The notes under the pieces were generated by a model, which was not told where the DNA came from, made no database searches, and saw only the letters and a program-made list of their open reading frames with translations. The translations under genes and the position numbers were made by a program. From the NCBI GenBank assembly GCA_030432815.1, contig JAUILB010000045.1, positions 1 to 13,077 on the forward strand: 13,077 nucleotides of DNA, read 5' to 3'. This stretch comes from Alphaproteobacteria bacterium. Lineage in GTDB: Bacteria > Pseudomonadota > Alphaproteobacteria > Sphingomonadales > Emcibacteraceae. Below, one piece after another: positions 6,763 to 13,077 of the stretch (the stretch's first letter is position 1; the number at the start of each line of letters is the position of its first letter).

Positions 6763-8433
6763 TTACCATTCCAACAAATTATCCGCTGCGGCACGTGCCT
6801 CTTTCGTTACTTTCGCGCCGGCGAGCATTCTTGCTATTTCTTCCCTTCGTGTTTCCTTGCCAAGTGGTATAACCGTCGTCTCTACTGAGCCATTTTCTGT
6901 TGATAATGCCTTATTTATTAGCCAATGACTGGTTCCACGCGCCGCCACCTGTGGGGAATGTGTTATCACCAGAATTTGTGCTTTCTGCGCAAGTTCCGCC
7001 AGCCTTTCTCCCACTGCATTGGCAACTGCACCACCCACGCCCTGATCAATCTCATCAAATATAAGCGTTGATACACTTGTTTTTCTAGCTAAAACAACCT
7101 TAAGCGCCAGAATAAATCTTGATAATTCCCCGCCGGATGCGATTTTTATCAGGCCGCCAAAAGGTGCTCCGGGGTTGGTTGAAACACGAAAGTCCACGCG
7201 CTCCCCACCGGCCCCGTTCCATTGCTCTTTTTCCAAGGGTTCAATAAATGTTTTAAACTCCGCTTTTTCCATTTTTAAAGCCGGTAATTCATTATTGACC
7301 AGTTTATCGATTTCAAGGGCCGTTTCTTTCCTTGCCTTGGATAACCTGCCAACTGCCTGTTCAAACTTAACTTTGGCTTCTTCTACTTCCTGTGTAAGTC
7401 GGGTAACTGCCTCATCGCTGAATTTAAGGTTCTGCAGTTTTTGCTCAAATTTTTCTTTAAGTGCAACAAGACCGTCCGGCTGGCAGGAATGCTTCCGTGC
7501 CGCAGCTCTGATGGCAAATAACCTTTCTTCCGTATTTTCCAGATCATAAGGGTTAAATTCCAATTCCCGGATTACATTTTCAAGGGCGGTGATGGCTTCT
7601 GACGTTTCCATTGCTGCACGATCAAGACTTTCAGCGACACCATCAAGTACACCGGGGACCTGATCAGACATACGTCCTACTTTACGTAATGTTGATCTTA
7701 GTGCCACATCAACACCTTTATCGTTTATAAGTGTTTCCAAGAGCTCGCTTAGCCCGTCTGAAAGAGCCTCTCCCCGCATCATTTGAGTACGTTTGGTTGC
7801 AAGAGACTGCTCCTCACCTATACCTGGTGAAAGCAGATCAAGTTCTTCAAGATTATGGATGATATATTCCTCATCCTGCTTTGCAATTTTTAGCTTCTCT
7901 CTTTCAGTTTCAAGTGCTTCTTTCAAAACTGTCAGTTCATGAAATTCACTTTCCACGCTTTTAATCAAATCATTATAATCACCAAACTCATCCAGCAAAG
8001 CACGATGCCCACTTGGATTAAGTAAACCGCGTTCGTCATGCTGACCGTGGATCTCAATCAGACTTTCGCCAATTTGTCGTAGTAACGTCACGCTCACAGG
8101 CTGGTCATTAACAAAGGCTTTACTGCGGCCGTCTTGGGTAATTACACGGCGTAGTATAATCTGACCTCCATCATATTCGATCGCCTGTTCATCCAAAATC
8201 GACCATACTGTGTTATCATGACTAACTTCCAATTCAGCCGTCACACTACCCTGCTCGCATCCGTGTCGAATAAGTTCTCTTTCGCTGCGGGCTCCTATTG
8301 CAAGCCCGATACCGGAAAGTAAAATTGATTTTCCGGCCCCGGTTTCGCCGCTTAAAACACAAAGACCGCCTTCAAAATCCATTTGAAGTCGGTCTATTAG
8401 AACAATATCCCGGATTGCAAGCGAAACAATCAT
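6763..8433 (-). CDS. recN: DNA repair protein RecN
   Basis: An SMC-like ATPase acting in recombinational repair of double-strand breaks. Its 556 residues match the usual family length of about 550. Walker A is GETGAGKS (29-36) inside FEGGLCVLSGETGAGKSILL; the ABC-type signature ASGGELSRF is at about 432-440 and Walker B LIFDEIDQGVGG at about 457-468, followed by the ITHSPQVA switch. Between them is a long charged region (about 150-390) rich in heptad-like K/E/L patterns, the coiled-coil arms. AAGGAG lies about 11 bases before the ATG and overlaps the bamD stop codon, indicating translational linkage. I looked for an alphaproteobacterial LexA site (GTTC-N7-GTTC) close upstream and did not find one, so SOS control is not evident from a local promoter. 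Confidence 0.96.
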   Translation of the reverse strand: MIVSLAIRDIVLIDRLQMDFEGGLCVLSGETGAGKSILLSGIGLAIGARSERELIRHGCEQGSVTAELEVSHDNTVWSILDEQAIEYDGGQIILRRVITQDGRSKAFVNDQPVSVTLLRQIGESLIEIHGQHDERGLLNPSGHRALLDEFGDYNDLIKSVESEFHELTVLKEALETEREKLKIAKQDEEYIIHNLEELDLLSPGIGEEQSLATKRTQMMRGEALSDGLSELLETLINDKGVDVALRSTLRKVGRMSDQVPGVLDGVAESLDRAAMETSEAITALENVIRELEFNPYDLENTEERLFAIRAAARKHSCQPDGLVALKEKFEQKLQNLKFSDEAVTRLTQEVEEAKVKFEQAVGRLSKARKETALEIDKLVNNELPALKMEKAEFKTFIEPLEKEQWNGAGGERVDFRVSTNPGAPFGGLIKIASGGELSRFILALKVVLARKTSVSTLIFDEIDQGVGGAVANAVGERLAELAQKAQILVITHSPQVAARGTSHWLINKALSTENGSVETTVIPLGKETRREEIARMLAGAKVTKEARAAADNLLEW

Positions 8434-8449
8434 GTAGTCTTACTGCTCC

Positions 8450-9232
8450 TTAATTTGCATGCTCACGAATAAGTTCTTCACTAAATCTGTTCCAATCGCT
8501 GTCCGGGAAGTTATGTGCAAGTACTTCAGCAGATTTACGGGCCTCCAACACTATTCCCAGTGCTAAGTATGCTTCTGTAATGCGATGTAATGCTTCAGGT
8601 GTGTGGCTGGTTGTCTGATAGTCTTGTACAACGTTGTTAAAACGTCCAATTGCGGCGAAGAATTCTCCTGTGGCCTGATAAAAGCGTCCGATTTCCATTT
8701 CCTTACCGGCCAGATGGTCAAGTGTGAGTTCTATTTTTACCCTGGCATCTTTTGCGTATTCTGAATCAGGATACAGCCTCACAATTTGTCTGAAAGCGTC
8801 CAGCGCCTGTTCCGTATTATTCTGATCGCGTCTTACATCAGCAATCTGTTCATAATAACATAATCCTATCAGATAACGGGCATAGGGTGCATTCTCATTA
8901 CCGGGATGGAGTGCCAAAAAACGTCCCGCTGCCAGAATTGCAAGCTCATAATCATTTGCCATATAATAAGAATAAGCTGACATCAATTGTGCCCGACGAG
9001 CCCAAACAGAGTAAGGATGTTGGCGTTCAACTTCGTCAAAAGCAACGCCTGCAATACTGTATTGCCCCCTGTCCGCAAACTTTTGCGCTTCAACATAAAG
9101 TTGATCAACAGGTAGATCCCTGTAGGCAAGATTTCCGCTCCCACAGGCTGACAAATATAATGCCGCAGCACTGGTCGCTAACACCTTTAAAAACTTTTTC
9201 GCACTTTTCCACTTATTATTAGCGATAGTCAT
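8450..9232 (-). CDS. bamD: Outer-membrane assembly lipoprotein BamD (ComL/YfiO)
   Basis: The essential lipoprotein partner of BamA in inserting outer-membrane beta-barrel proteins. With the ATG at 9232 the product has 260 residues: a basic N-terminus (KWKSAKKFLK), a hydrophobic stretch and the lipobox LSAC with Cys30 as the lipidated residue, then tetratricopeptide repeats from about residue 40 (YVEAQKFADRGQYSIAGVAFDEVERQHPYS, the classic first BamD TPR; then YELAILAAGRFLALHPGNENAPYARYLIG). The same frame stays open to a GTG at 9274, adding 14 residues, but this would push the signal peptide inward and has no ribosome-binding site, so the ATG is preferred; its own GGAA at about 11 bases is modest. 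The gene opens the bamD-recN-ligA series, 16 bases before recN. lpxC, the usual upstream neighbour in alphaproteobacteria, is not here. Confidence 0.93.
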   Translation of the reverse strand: MTIANNKWKSAKKFLKVLATSAAALYLSACGSGNLAYRDLPVDQLYVEAQKFADRGQYSIAGVAFDEVERQHPYSVWARRAQLMSAYSYYMANDYELAILAAGRFLALHPGNENAPYARYLIGLCYYEQIADVRRDQNNTEQALDAFRQIVRLYPDSEYAKDARVKIELTLDHLAGKEMEIGRFYQATGEFFAAIGRFNNVVQDYQTTSHTPEALHRITEAYLALGIVLEARKSAEVLAHNFPDSDWNRFSEELIREHAN

Positions 9233-9272
9233 TATCGTAAATGTTCCATTATCAAATTCAGTTAACAACCAC

Positions 9273-9283
9273 ACTATATAACA
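9273..9283 (-). promoter_or_regulatory. Second copy of the Zur-box core 11-mer, upstream of bamD
   Basis: The minus strand reads TGTTATATAGT here, identical to the first 11 bases of the znuA operator at 9407-9417 but pointing toward bamD. Beyond the 11-mer the dyad decays (GTGG instead of AACA). TATAGT within it could be a -10 element 41 bases before the bamD ATG, but no good -35 sits at the right distance. Confidence 0.35.
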
Positions 9284-9388
9284 TGCTTATTCTCAAAATC
9301 ACCACAGCAATTTACAAAAGTATCACTAAATACTCATTTTTTGATAAAAAGATGATAATTTATATAAATTTGGTTATTAATTCATTTA

Positions 9389-9417
9389 TTGCCATCACAT
9401 CAATAATGTTATATAGT
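9389..9417 (+). promoter_or_regulatory. Predicted sigma-70-type promoter of znuA
   Basis: TTGCCA (9389-9394, five of six to TTGACA), a spacer of exactly 17 bases, and TATAGT (9412-9417, five of six to TATAAT). The -10 box ends 31 bases before the znuA ATG and lies inside the Zur-like dyad, so a bound repressor would block polymerase. Confidence 0.6.
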
Positions 9418-9421
9418 AACA
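9407..9421. promoter_or_regulatory. Zur-like operator overlapping the znuA -10 box
   Basis: TGTTATATAGTAACA is a near-palindrome (TGTTA / TAACA around five bases). It agrees at 13 of 15 positions with the core TGTTATA-W-TATAACA of the proteobacterial Zur box as I know it. Position over the -10 of a zinc-uptake gene makes zinc-dependent repression by Zur the natural inference. No zur gene lies in the window. Confidence 0.6.
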
Positions 9422-9448
9422 AAAACAAGTTAAGAGTAAGTTGGATAT

Positions 9449-10402
9449 ATGATAAAAAAACTGCTTAAATCAGTTGTTGCAACAGTGGGTATAATGATGA
9501 TGTCTTATTCCATTGGCAACGCTAAAGAACTGAAAGTTGTGACAAGTATTAAACCAATTCATTCACTGGTTTCCCGTGTCATGGGCGATTTGGGAAAGCC
9601 TGAATTATTAGTACAGGGCGGTGTTACACCACACATATTCAGAATGAAGCCTTCGGATTTCAGGAAAATCGCCAGTGCTGATGTATTATTTTATGTTTCT
9701 CCCAAATTTGAAACATTTCTAAAATCTACATCACTAGCTGAAAGTGATACATTAAATGCCATCGCATTTGCAGAACAGGACGGCATAATTCTTCATCCTT
9801 TTAGAGATAGTAAAATATGGTTTTCCGAAGGTGAGGTGGATGAGGAACACAAACATAGCGATATGGATCTGCATATCTGGCTTGATCCGTCAAACACCCG
9901 ACGTATCGTAAATATCATAAAAGAAACGCTATCAGAACTTGATCCTGAAAATACTGTTACCTATGTGAAAAACGCTCAGGCGCTTATAACCGGACTTTAC
10001 GAGCAGGAAGAATTAATCAGAGAATTGCTTCGCCCGTTACGTGACAGCGCGATGATCGTTTATCATGACGCATTTCAATATTATGAAAAAGCATTTTCCT
10101 TAAGAAGCTTTGGTGCCATTCAGCTAAAATCAGACGAAACCCCCAGCGTCAAGCATCTGACAGCACTGAAGAAAATAGCTGCAGAAAGAAATGTGACCTG
10201 TGTGCTTGGCATTCCGGGCACTCACCCCCGCATTGCCATGGCCGTAATGGGAGATACCACAGCCGGTTATGGCGTTGTTGATCATTTGGGTCAGTACCTT
10301 GAACCCGGACCGGAAAGTTATTTCCAGCTCATGTTTGAAATCACGCAAAGTATTGTTGACTGCCAGGAAAAAGAAGAAGCTGCAATGTTTGGTGCCAATT
10401 AA
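9449..10402 (+). CDS. znuA: Periplasmic zinc-binding protein of an ABC transporter, ZnuA-like
   Basis: A cluster A-I metal-binding protein that would capture zinc in the periplasm for a ZnuBC transporter. Residues 1-25 are a signal peptide (MIKKLLKSV, hydrophobic core, GNA|KE). The three metal-binding histidines sit almost exactly where E. coli ZnuA has its ligands: His62 (GGVTPHIF), His142 (DLHIWLDP) and His206 (VYHDAFQYYEK). Cys251 and Cys305 match the E. coli disulfide pair. The charged, histidine-containing loop (EEHKHSD, 132-138) is short compared with many ZnuA proteins. The segment where relatives usually have EPQ reads GIPGTHPRI here. A Zur-like operator and promoter lie just upstream, supporting zinc over manganese. 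znuB and znuC are not adjacent, so it must use partners encoded elsewhere. It converges on the Lrp-type gene with a 4-base gap. Family certain; zinc preference likely. Confidence 0.88.
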   Translation: MIKKLLKSVVATVGIMMMSYSIGNAKELKVVTSIKPIHSLVSRVMGDLGKPELLVQGGVTPHIFRMKPSDFRKIASADVLFYVSPKFETFLKSTSLAESDTLNAIAFAEQDGIILHPFRDSKIWFSEGEVDEEHKHSDMDLHIWLDPSNTRRIVNIIKETLSELDPENTVTYVKNAQALITGLYEQEELIRELLRPLRDSAMIVYHDAFQYYEKAFSLRSFGAIQLKSDETPSVKHLTALKKIAAERNVTCVLGIPGTHPRIAMAVMGDTTAGYGVVDHLGQYLEPGPESYFQLMFEITQSIVDCQEKEEAAMFGAN

Positions 10403-10406
10403 TAAT

Positions 10407-10880
10407 TTAACCAAGGTTAATTGGAAGTGCGGTAGTATATTTAACCTGTCTCATGGCAAAGAATGTTGTTGATTCCGTTATCAACGGATGATTAAGCAAT
10501 GTACCTGCAAGAAATTTTTCGAACATTTCAACATTTGGCACAACCACGGTCAGTGCGTAATCGTGCTGACCAAGTATTGCATAGCATTCTGTGACTTCAG
10601 GTCTTGATGCAATATAATCTTCAAATTCCAGCCTTGTTTTATCACCCTGGCGTTTTAAACGAACATGGACTATTGCGCATACATTCAGATTTGTTTTTTT
10701 CTGATCTACCAGTGCAACTGTGCCCTTAATTACACCTACATCTTCCATATTTTTTATGCGCCGCCAAACCGATGTTGCCGATATACCCGTTTTGTCAGCA
10801 ATATCCTGGTTCGTTAATGTCGCATCTTTCTGAATTAAATTCAGGATTTTCTTATCTGCTAAATCCAATGAAATGACCAT
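10407..10880 (-). CDS. Lrp/AsnC-family transcriptional regulator
   Basis: A 157-residue DNA-binding regulator of the feast/famine family, whose members sense amino acids and related metabolites through an octamer-forming RAM domain. The N-terminal part has LDLADKKILNLIQKDA followed by a winged helix-turn-helix (about 23-43, TNQDIADKTGISATSVWRR). After a linker strand (VIKGTVALVDQKK) comes the alpha/beta RAM domain from about residue 65, with VTECYAILGQHDYALTVVV and the late TTFFAMRQVKYTTALPI strand. GAGGA about 8 bases before the ATG supports the start. It is divergent from hppD across a 128-base spacer containing repeated elements, so control of hppD by tyrosine or an aromatic keto acid is a good inference, along with self-regulation. 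Without a homology search I cannot name an ortholog. Confidence 0.9.
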   Translation of the reverse strand: MVISLDLADKKILNLIQKDATLTNQDIADKTGISATSVWRRIKNMEDVGVIKGTVALVDQKKTNLNVCAIVHVRLKRQGDKTRLEFEDYIASRPEVTECYAILGQHDYALTVVVPNVEMFEKFLAGTLLNHPLITESTTFFAMRQVKYTTALPINLG

Positions 10881-10916
10881 TCACTTATTCCTCAAATATG
10901 AATTAATTTTTCCATT

Positions 10917-10953
10917 ATATTTCAATATTGGCAAAATAAGAAACAATATTTCA
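10917..10953. promoter_or_regulatory. Candidate Lrp-type operator repeats between the regulator and hppD
   Basis: In the 128-base divergent spacer, CAATATT occurs at 10923-10929 and 10944-10950, 21 bp apart (two helical turns), and ATATTTCA occurs at 10917-10924 and 10946-10953. Repeated AT-rich half sites on one face of the helix are typical of Lrp-family binding regions. In such AT-rich DNA short repeats also arise by chance, so support is moderate. Confidence 0.35.
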
Positions 10954-11008
10954 TCATATATGGGTTATACAATCACATCTTATATCTGTAATTATTGGAG
11001 CTGAATAT

Positions 11009-12061
11009 ATGGCTGATTTATTTGATAACCCAATGGGTGTGGACGGGTTTGAATTTGTTGAATATGCATCACCTGAGCCCGAGCAACTAAGAGACCTATT
11101 CAAAAAAATGGGTTTCAGAATGATAGCAAAGCATCGCTCTAAAAATGTCACCCTTCATAAAGCGGGTGGTGTTAACTTCCTGATTAATGCAGAACCAAAC
11201 AGTTTTGCACAGCGTTATGCTTTTGCGCATGGGCCCAGTATATGTGCCATGGCGTTCCGTGTCAGAAATTCAAAGGAAGCTTATGATTACGCAATAGCGC
11301 AGGGCGCAAATCCTGTAGCGCAGGAAATAGCACCAATGGAACTATATATTCCGGCAATTGAAGGAATTGGTGGGAGCCGTCTATACCTTGTTGATCGTTA
11401 TGGTGAAAATACAATCTATGATGTGGATTTTATTCCCTGTGAAGATGATGATGTAACGGAAATATCCGATACCGGCTTTGAATTTATAGATCATCTTACC
11501 CACAATGTTTATTCCGGTCGCATGGCATACTGGGCAGATTTTTATGAGCGAATTTTTAATTTTCGGGAATTAAAATTTTTCGATATTGACGGCCAAAAAA
11601 CCGGTCTTACAAGTAAAGCCATGACCAGCCCATGTGGTAAAATCCATATTCCACTTAACGAATCAAAAGACAACAAATCACAAATTGTTGAATATCTGAA
11701 TGAATATCGCGGCGAAGGCATACAACATATCGCCCTATATACTGAAAATATCTACAAAACGGTTGATGTCTTGAAATCAAGAGGTGTTCCCCTTCAGGAT
11801 ACCATTGATACATATTATGACCTTATTGATGATCGCATTGACGAGCATGAAGAAGATATTGGAGAATTACGCAAACGGCGTATCCTGATAGATGGCGGTA
11901 AAGAAGATGGAATTTTGCTTCAAATATTTACGGATACTGTTATCGGACCCATCTTTTTCGAAATTATTCAGCGAAAAGGCAACAATGGCTTCGGCGAAGG
12001 TAATTTTCAGGCACTTTTTGAATCAATCGAACTTGATCAGATGCGGCGCGGAATTATTTAA
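11009..12061 (+). CDS. hppD: 4-hydroxyphenylpyruvate dioxygenase
   Basis: An Fe(II) enzyme that converts 4-hydroxyphenylpyruvate and O2 to homogentisate and CO2, the committed step of tyrosine breakdown in the cytoplasm. The 350-residue protein has two vicinal-oxygen-chelate halves. The N-terminal half is degenerate; the C-terminal half carries all three iron ligands: His162 (FIDHLTHNV), His240 (GEGIQHIAL) and Glu318 (IFFEIIQRKG), at nearly the positions known for Pseudomonas HPPD. The C-terminal gate region GFGEGNFQALFESIE is intact. The start at MADLFDNPMGVDGFEFVE has GGAGC about 8 bases upstream. It is transcribed away from the Lrp-type gene and ends in a strong terminator. Homogentisate dioxygenase and the later pathway genes are not in the window. 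The related 4-hydroxymandelate synthase is unlikely given the bacterial HPPD-like start and tail. Confidence 0.94.
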   Translation: MADLFDNPMGVDGFEFVEYASPEPEQLRDLFKKMGFRMIAKHRSKNVTLHKAGGVNFLINAEPNSFAQRYAFAHGPSICAMAFRVRNSKEAYDYAIAQGANPVAQEIAPMELYIPAIEGIGGSRLYLVDRYGENTIYDVDFIPCEDDDVTEISDTGFEFIDHLTHNVYSGRMAYWADFYERIFNFRELKFFDIDGQKTGLTSKAMTSPCGKIHIPLNESKDNKSQIVEYLNEYRGEGIQHIALYTENIYKTVDVLKSRGVPLQDTIDTYYDLIDDRIDEHEEDIGELRKRRILIDGGKEDGILLQIFTDTVIGPIFFEIIQRKGNNGFGEGNFQALFESIELDQMRRGII

Positions 12062-12073
12062 CACTAATAAACT

Positions 12074-12101
12074 AAAGGCGGCTGTTACAGCCGCCTTTTT
12101 T
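12074..12101. terminator. Strong intrinsic terminator shared by hppD and ftsZ
   Basis: An 11-bp stem AAAGGCGGCTG / CAGCCGCCTTT with a TTA loop, followed on the plus strand by TTTTTT (12096-12101, part of it in the stem). It starts 12 bases after the hppD stop. On the minus strand, reading from ftsZ, the same GC-rich hairpin is followed by TTTAGTTTATT, so it can end both converging transcripts. Confidence 0.88.
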
Positions 12102-12121
12102 AAATCCGGTTTATTAAGGTA

Positions 12122-13077
12122 TTAGTTAGCCTGACGTCTCAGGAAGGCGGGAATTTCCAGATGGTCATCGTCTTCTGGTTTTGTCAATTCCATTTTTTCT
12201 GTTTGGGGAGACACACTTGGTTCCGGTGTAAAATCTTTTTGCCGGATTTCCAGTTTTGGTTCTTCCCTTTGCGCTATCAGATCAGAAGCTAACATATCGC
12301 CTTGTTTCAAAACCGGCTCTTTCTGCAATGAAGGCTCTTTCTTTTGCCCTAAAAGATTTTGAAACAGCCCCAACTTTTGGCGTGGTTTTTCACGTGGCTC
12401 ACTATTTGCCAATGCCGCTTCCGCATATGGGTCAAAAACCTCTTCTGTTTCCGCAAAAACCTCTTCTACAGTTTTTTCTGGAAGAATAGGTTCAGGCGCA
12501 ATGAATGGTGCATCACGATTTTCGACTACATTGTCTTCATCATCAACTTCCGCAACTGTGTCCTGATTAATCTCATCACTATCCTCGAGACTTTCCAGTT
12601 GTCCAGCTTCTTCTGTCAGATCCAAAGGCTCTTCTTCCAGGATTGCTTCCTCCCGGGTGGAAGGTTCATCTTCCTGAGTTTCCGCTTCGTTAGTCGTTGT
12701 CGATGAGACATTAGTGGTATATTGCTTTTGCGGTACATCTTCGGCGGCAACACTATCCACATCAATCCCTGTGGCCACGACAGAAACGCGCATGCGTCCA
12801 TCAAGGCTTGAATCAAGTGCAGAACCAACCAAAATATTTGCATCAGGATCAACTTCGCTACGGATACGATTAGCGGCTTCATCAACTTCAAACAGCGTAA
12901 GATCCATACCACCTGTTATATTAATCAATACGCCTTGCGCACCTTTCATGGAAACTTCATCAAGAAGAGGATTGGAAATGGCAGCTTCAGCAGCTTCACG
13001 CGCACGATTTTCACCTTCCGCTTCACCGGTTCCCATCATTGCTTTGCCCATTTCGCTCATGACTGTCCGAACATCGG
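12122..13077 (-). CDS. ftsZ: Cell division protein FtsZ, C-terminal part (5' end outside window)
   Basis: The tubulin-like GTPase that forms the division ring. The frame stays open through the right edge of the window: five codons (D-V-R-T-V) precede the internal Met at 13060, and they fit FtsZ DVRTVMSEMGKAMMGTGEA, so the GTP-binding domain lies outside. Visible are AREAAEAAISNPLLDE, GAQGVLINITGGMDLTLFEV, IRSEVDPDANILVGSALD and GRMRVSVVATGID, the C-terminal tubulin fold. After that comes an acidic, low-complexity linker of roughly 200 residues, as is common in alphaproteobacteria, and the C-terminal peptide HLEIPAFLRRQ that binds FtsA and other ring partners. The end is a TAA 20 bases from the shared terminator. 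lpxC, normally next downstream in this group, is replaced by hppD in the opposite orientation. Confidence 0.96.
   Translation of the reverse strand, partial: DVRTVMSEMGKAMMGTGEAEGENRAREAAEAAISNPLLDEVSMKGAQGVLINITGGMDLTLFEVDEAANRIRSEVDPDANILVGSALDSSLDGRMRVSVVATGIDVDSVAAEDVPQKQYTTNVSSTTTNEAETQEDEPSTREEAILEEEPLDLTEEAGQLESLEDSDEINQDTVAEVDDEDNVVENRDAPFIAPEPILPEKTVEEVFAETEEVFDPYAEAALANSEPREKPRQKLGLFQNLLGQKKEPSLQKEPVLKQGDMLASDLIAQREEPKLEIRQKDFTPEPSVSPQTEKMELTKPEDDDHLEIPAFLRRQAN

Noticed and set aside
8434..8500. Possible LexA (SOS) box upstream of recN, from two GTTC words
   Set aside because: The alphaproteobacterial site needs GTTC-N7-GTTC; here the GTTC copies are 12 bases apart and lie inside bamD coding sequence.
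9233..9274. GTG start for bamD giving 14 extra N-terminal residues
   Set aside because: The extension is hydrophilic, lacks a ribosome-binding site, moves the lipoprotein signal away from the N-terminus and would overlap the putative promoter element; the ATG at 9232 gives a normal lipoprotein leader.
9241..9468. A 75-residue plus-strand frame between bamD and znuA
   Set aside because: It covers the AT-rich promoter and Zur-like region, overlaps both neighbouring genes, and its product looks like translated AT-rich spacer with no plausible domain.
12122..13060. A complete 312-residue protein starting at the ATG at 13060
   Set aside because: The frame continues upstream through the window edge with residues D-V-R-T-V that match FtsZ, so this ATG is an internal methionine of a truncated ftsZ.

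Overview
The window reads as an AT-rich (roughly 40% G+C by eye) alphaproteobacterial chromosome segment. The strongest support is the minus-strand series ftsZ ... bamD-recN-ligA, a classic alphaproteobacterial arrangement, together with an FtsZ that has a long acidic linker and an IPAFLRRQ-type tail. I cannot fix the order or genus. Genes are densely packed; the longest stretch without a gene is about 216 bases (9233-9448), so no gap exceeds 300 bases. I see no tRNA, rRNA, CRISPR array, insertion sequence or prophage.

Region 1 (1-3092, minus strand) is a run of four exported, repeat-rich proteins of the DUF2807 / 'head GIN' beta-helix type, spaced 23-39 bases apart and probably transcribed as one unit from 3093-3259. 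The last gene of the run (770 down to the window edge) is the oddest object here. After about 183 residues it changes in frame from GIN repeats into sequence resembling the middle of PurK (5-(carboxyamino)imidazole ribonucleotide synthase), of a flavour I associate with Bacteroidetes. It is either a real fusion or an assembly chimera; I favour the latter because a signal peptide would send a purine-biosynthesis ATP-grasp domain to the periplasm.

Region 2 (3260-4520): prmA (ribosomal protein L11 methyltransferase, plus strand) runs divergently from the GIN operon and converges on an unrecognised 86-residue protein carrying an internally duplicated FMDLL-D--YVP motif. A perfect 12-bp hairpin between them probably ends both transcripts.

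Region 3 (4653-9232, minus strand): bamD-recN-ligA, 16 and 22 bases apart, encoding an outer-membrane assembly lipoprotein, an SMC-like DNA repair ATPase and the NAD-dependent DNA ligase.

Region 4 (9233-12121) lies between bamD and ftsZ, where lpxC usually sits. It holds znuA (zinc-binding protein, plus), an Lrp/AsnC regulator (minus) and hppD (4-hydroxyphenylpyruvate dioxygenase, plus, divergent from the regulator). A convincing promoter plus Zur-like operator precedes znuA, and a copy of the operator's core 11-mer lies at the bamD end of the same spacer. The regulator and hppD probably form a control pair for tyrosine breakdown. Region 5 (12122-13077, minus) is the 3' part of ftsZ, cut by the window edge. 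No complete new system is evident; the best leads are the GIN/PurK chimera, the four-gene GIN cluster, the duplicated-motif small protein and the displaced lpxC.
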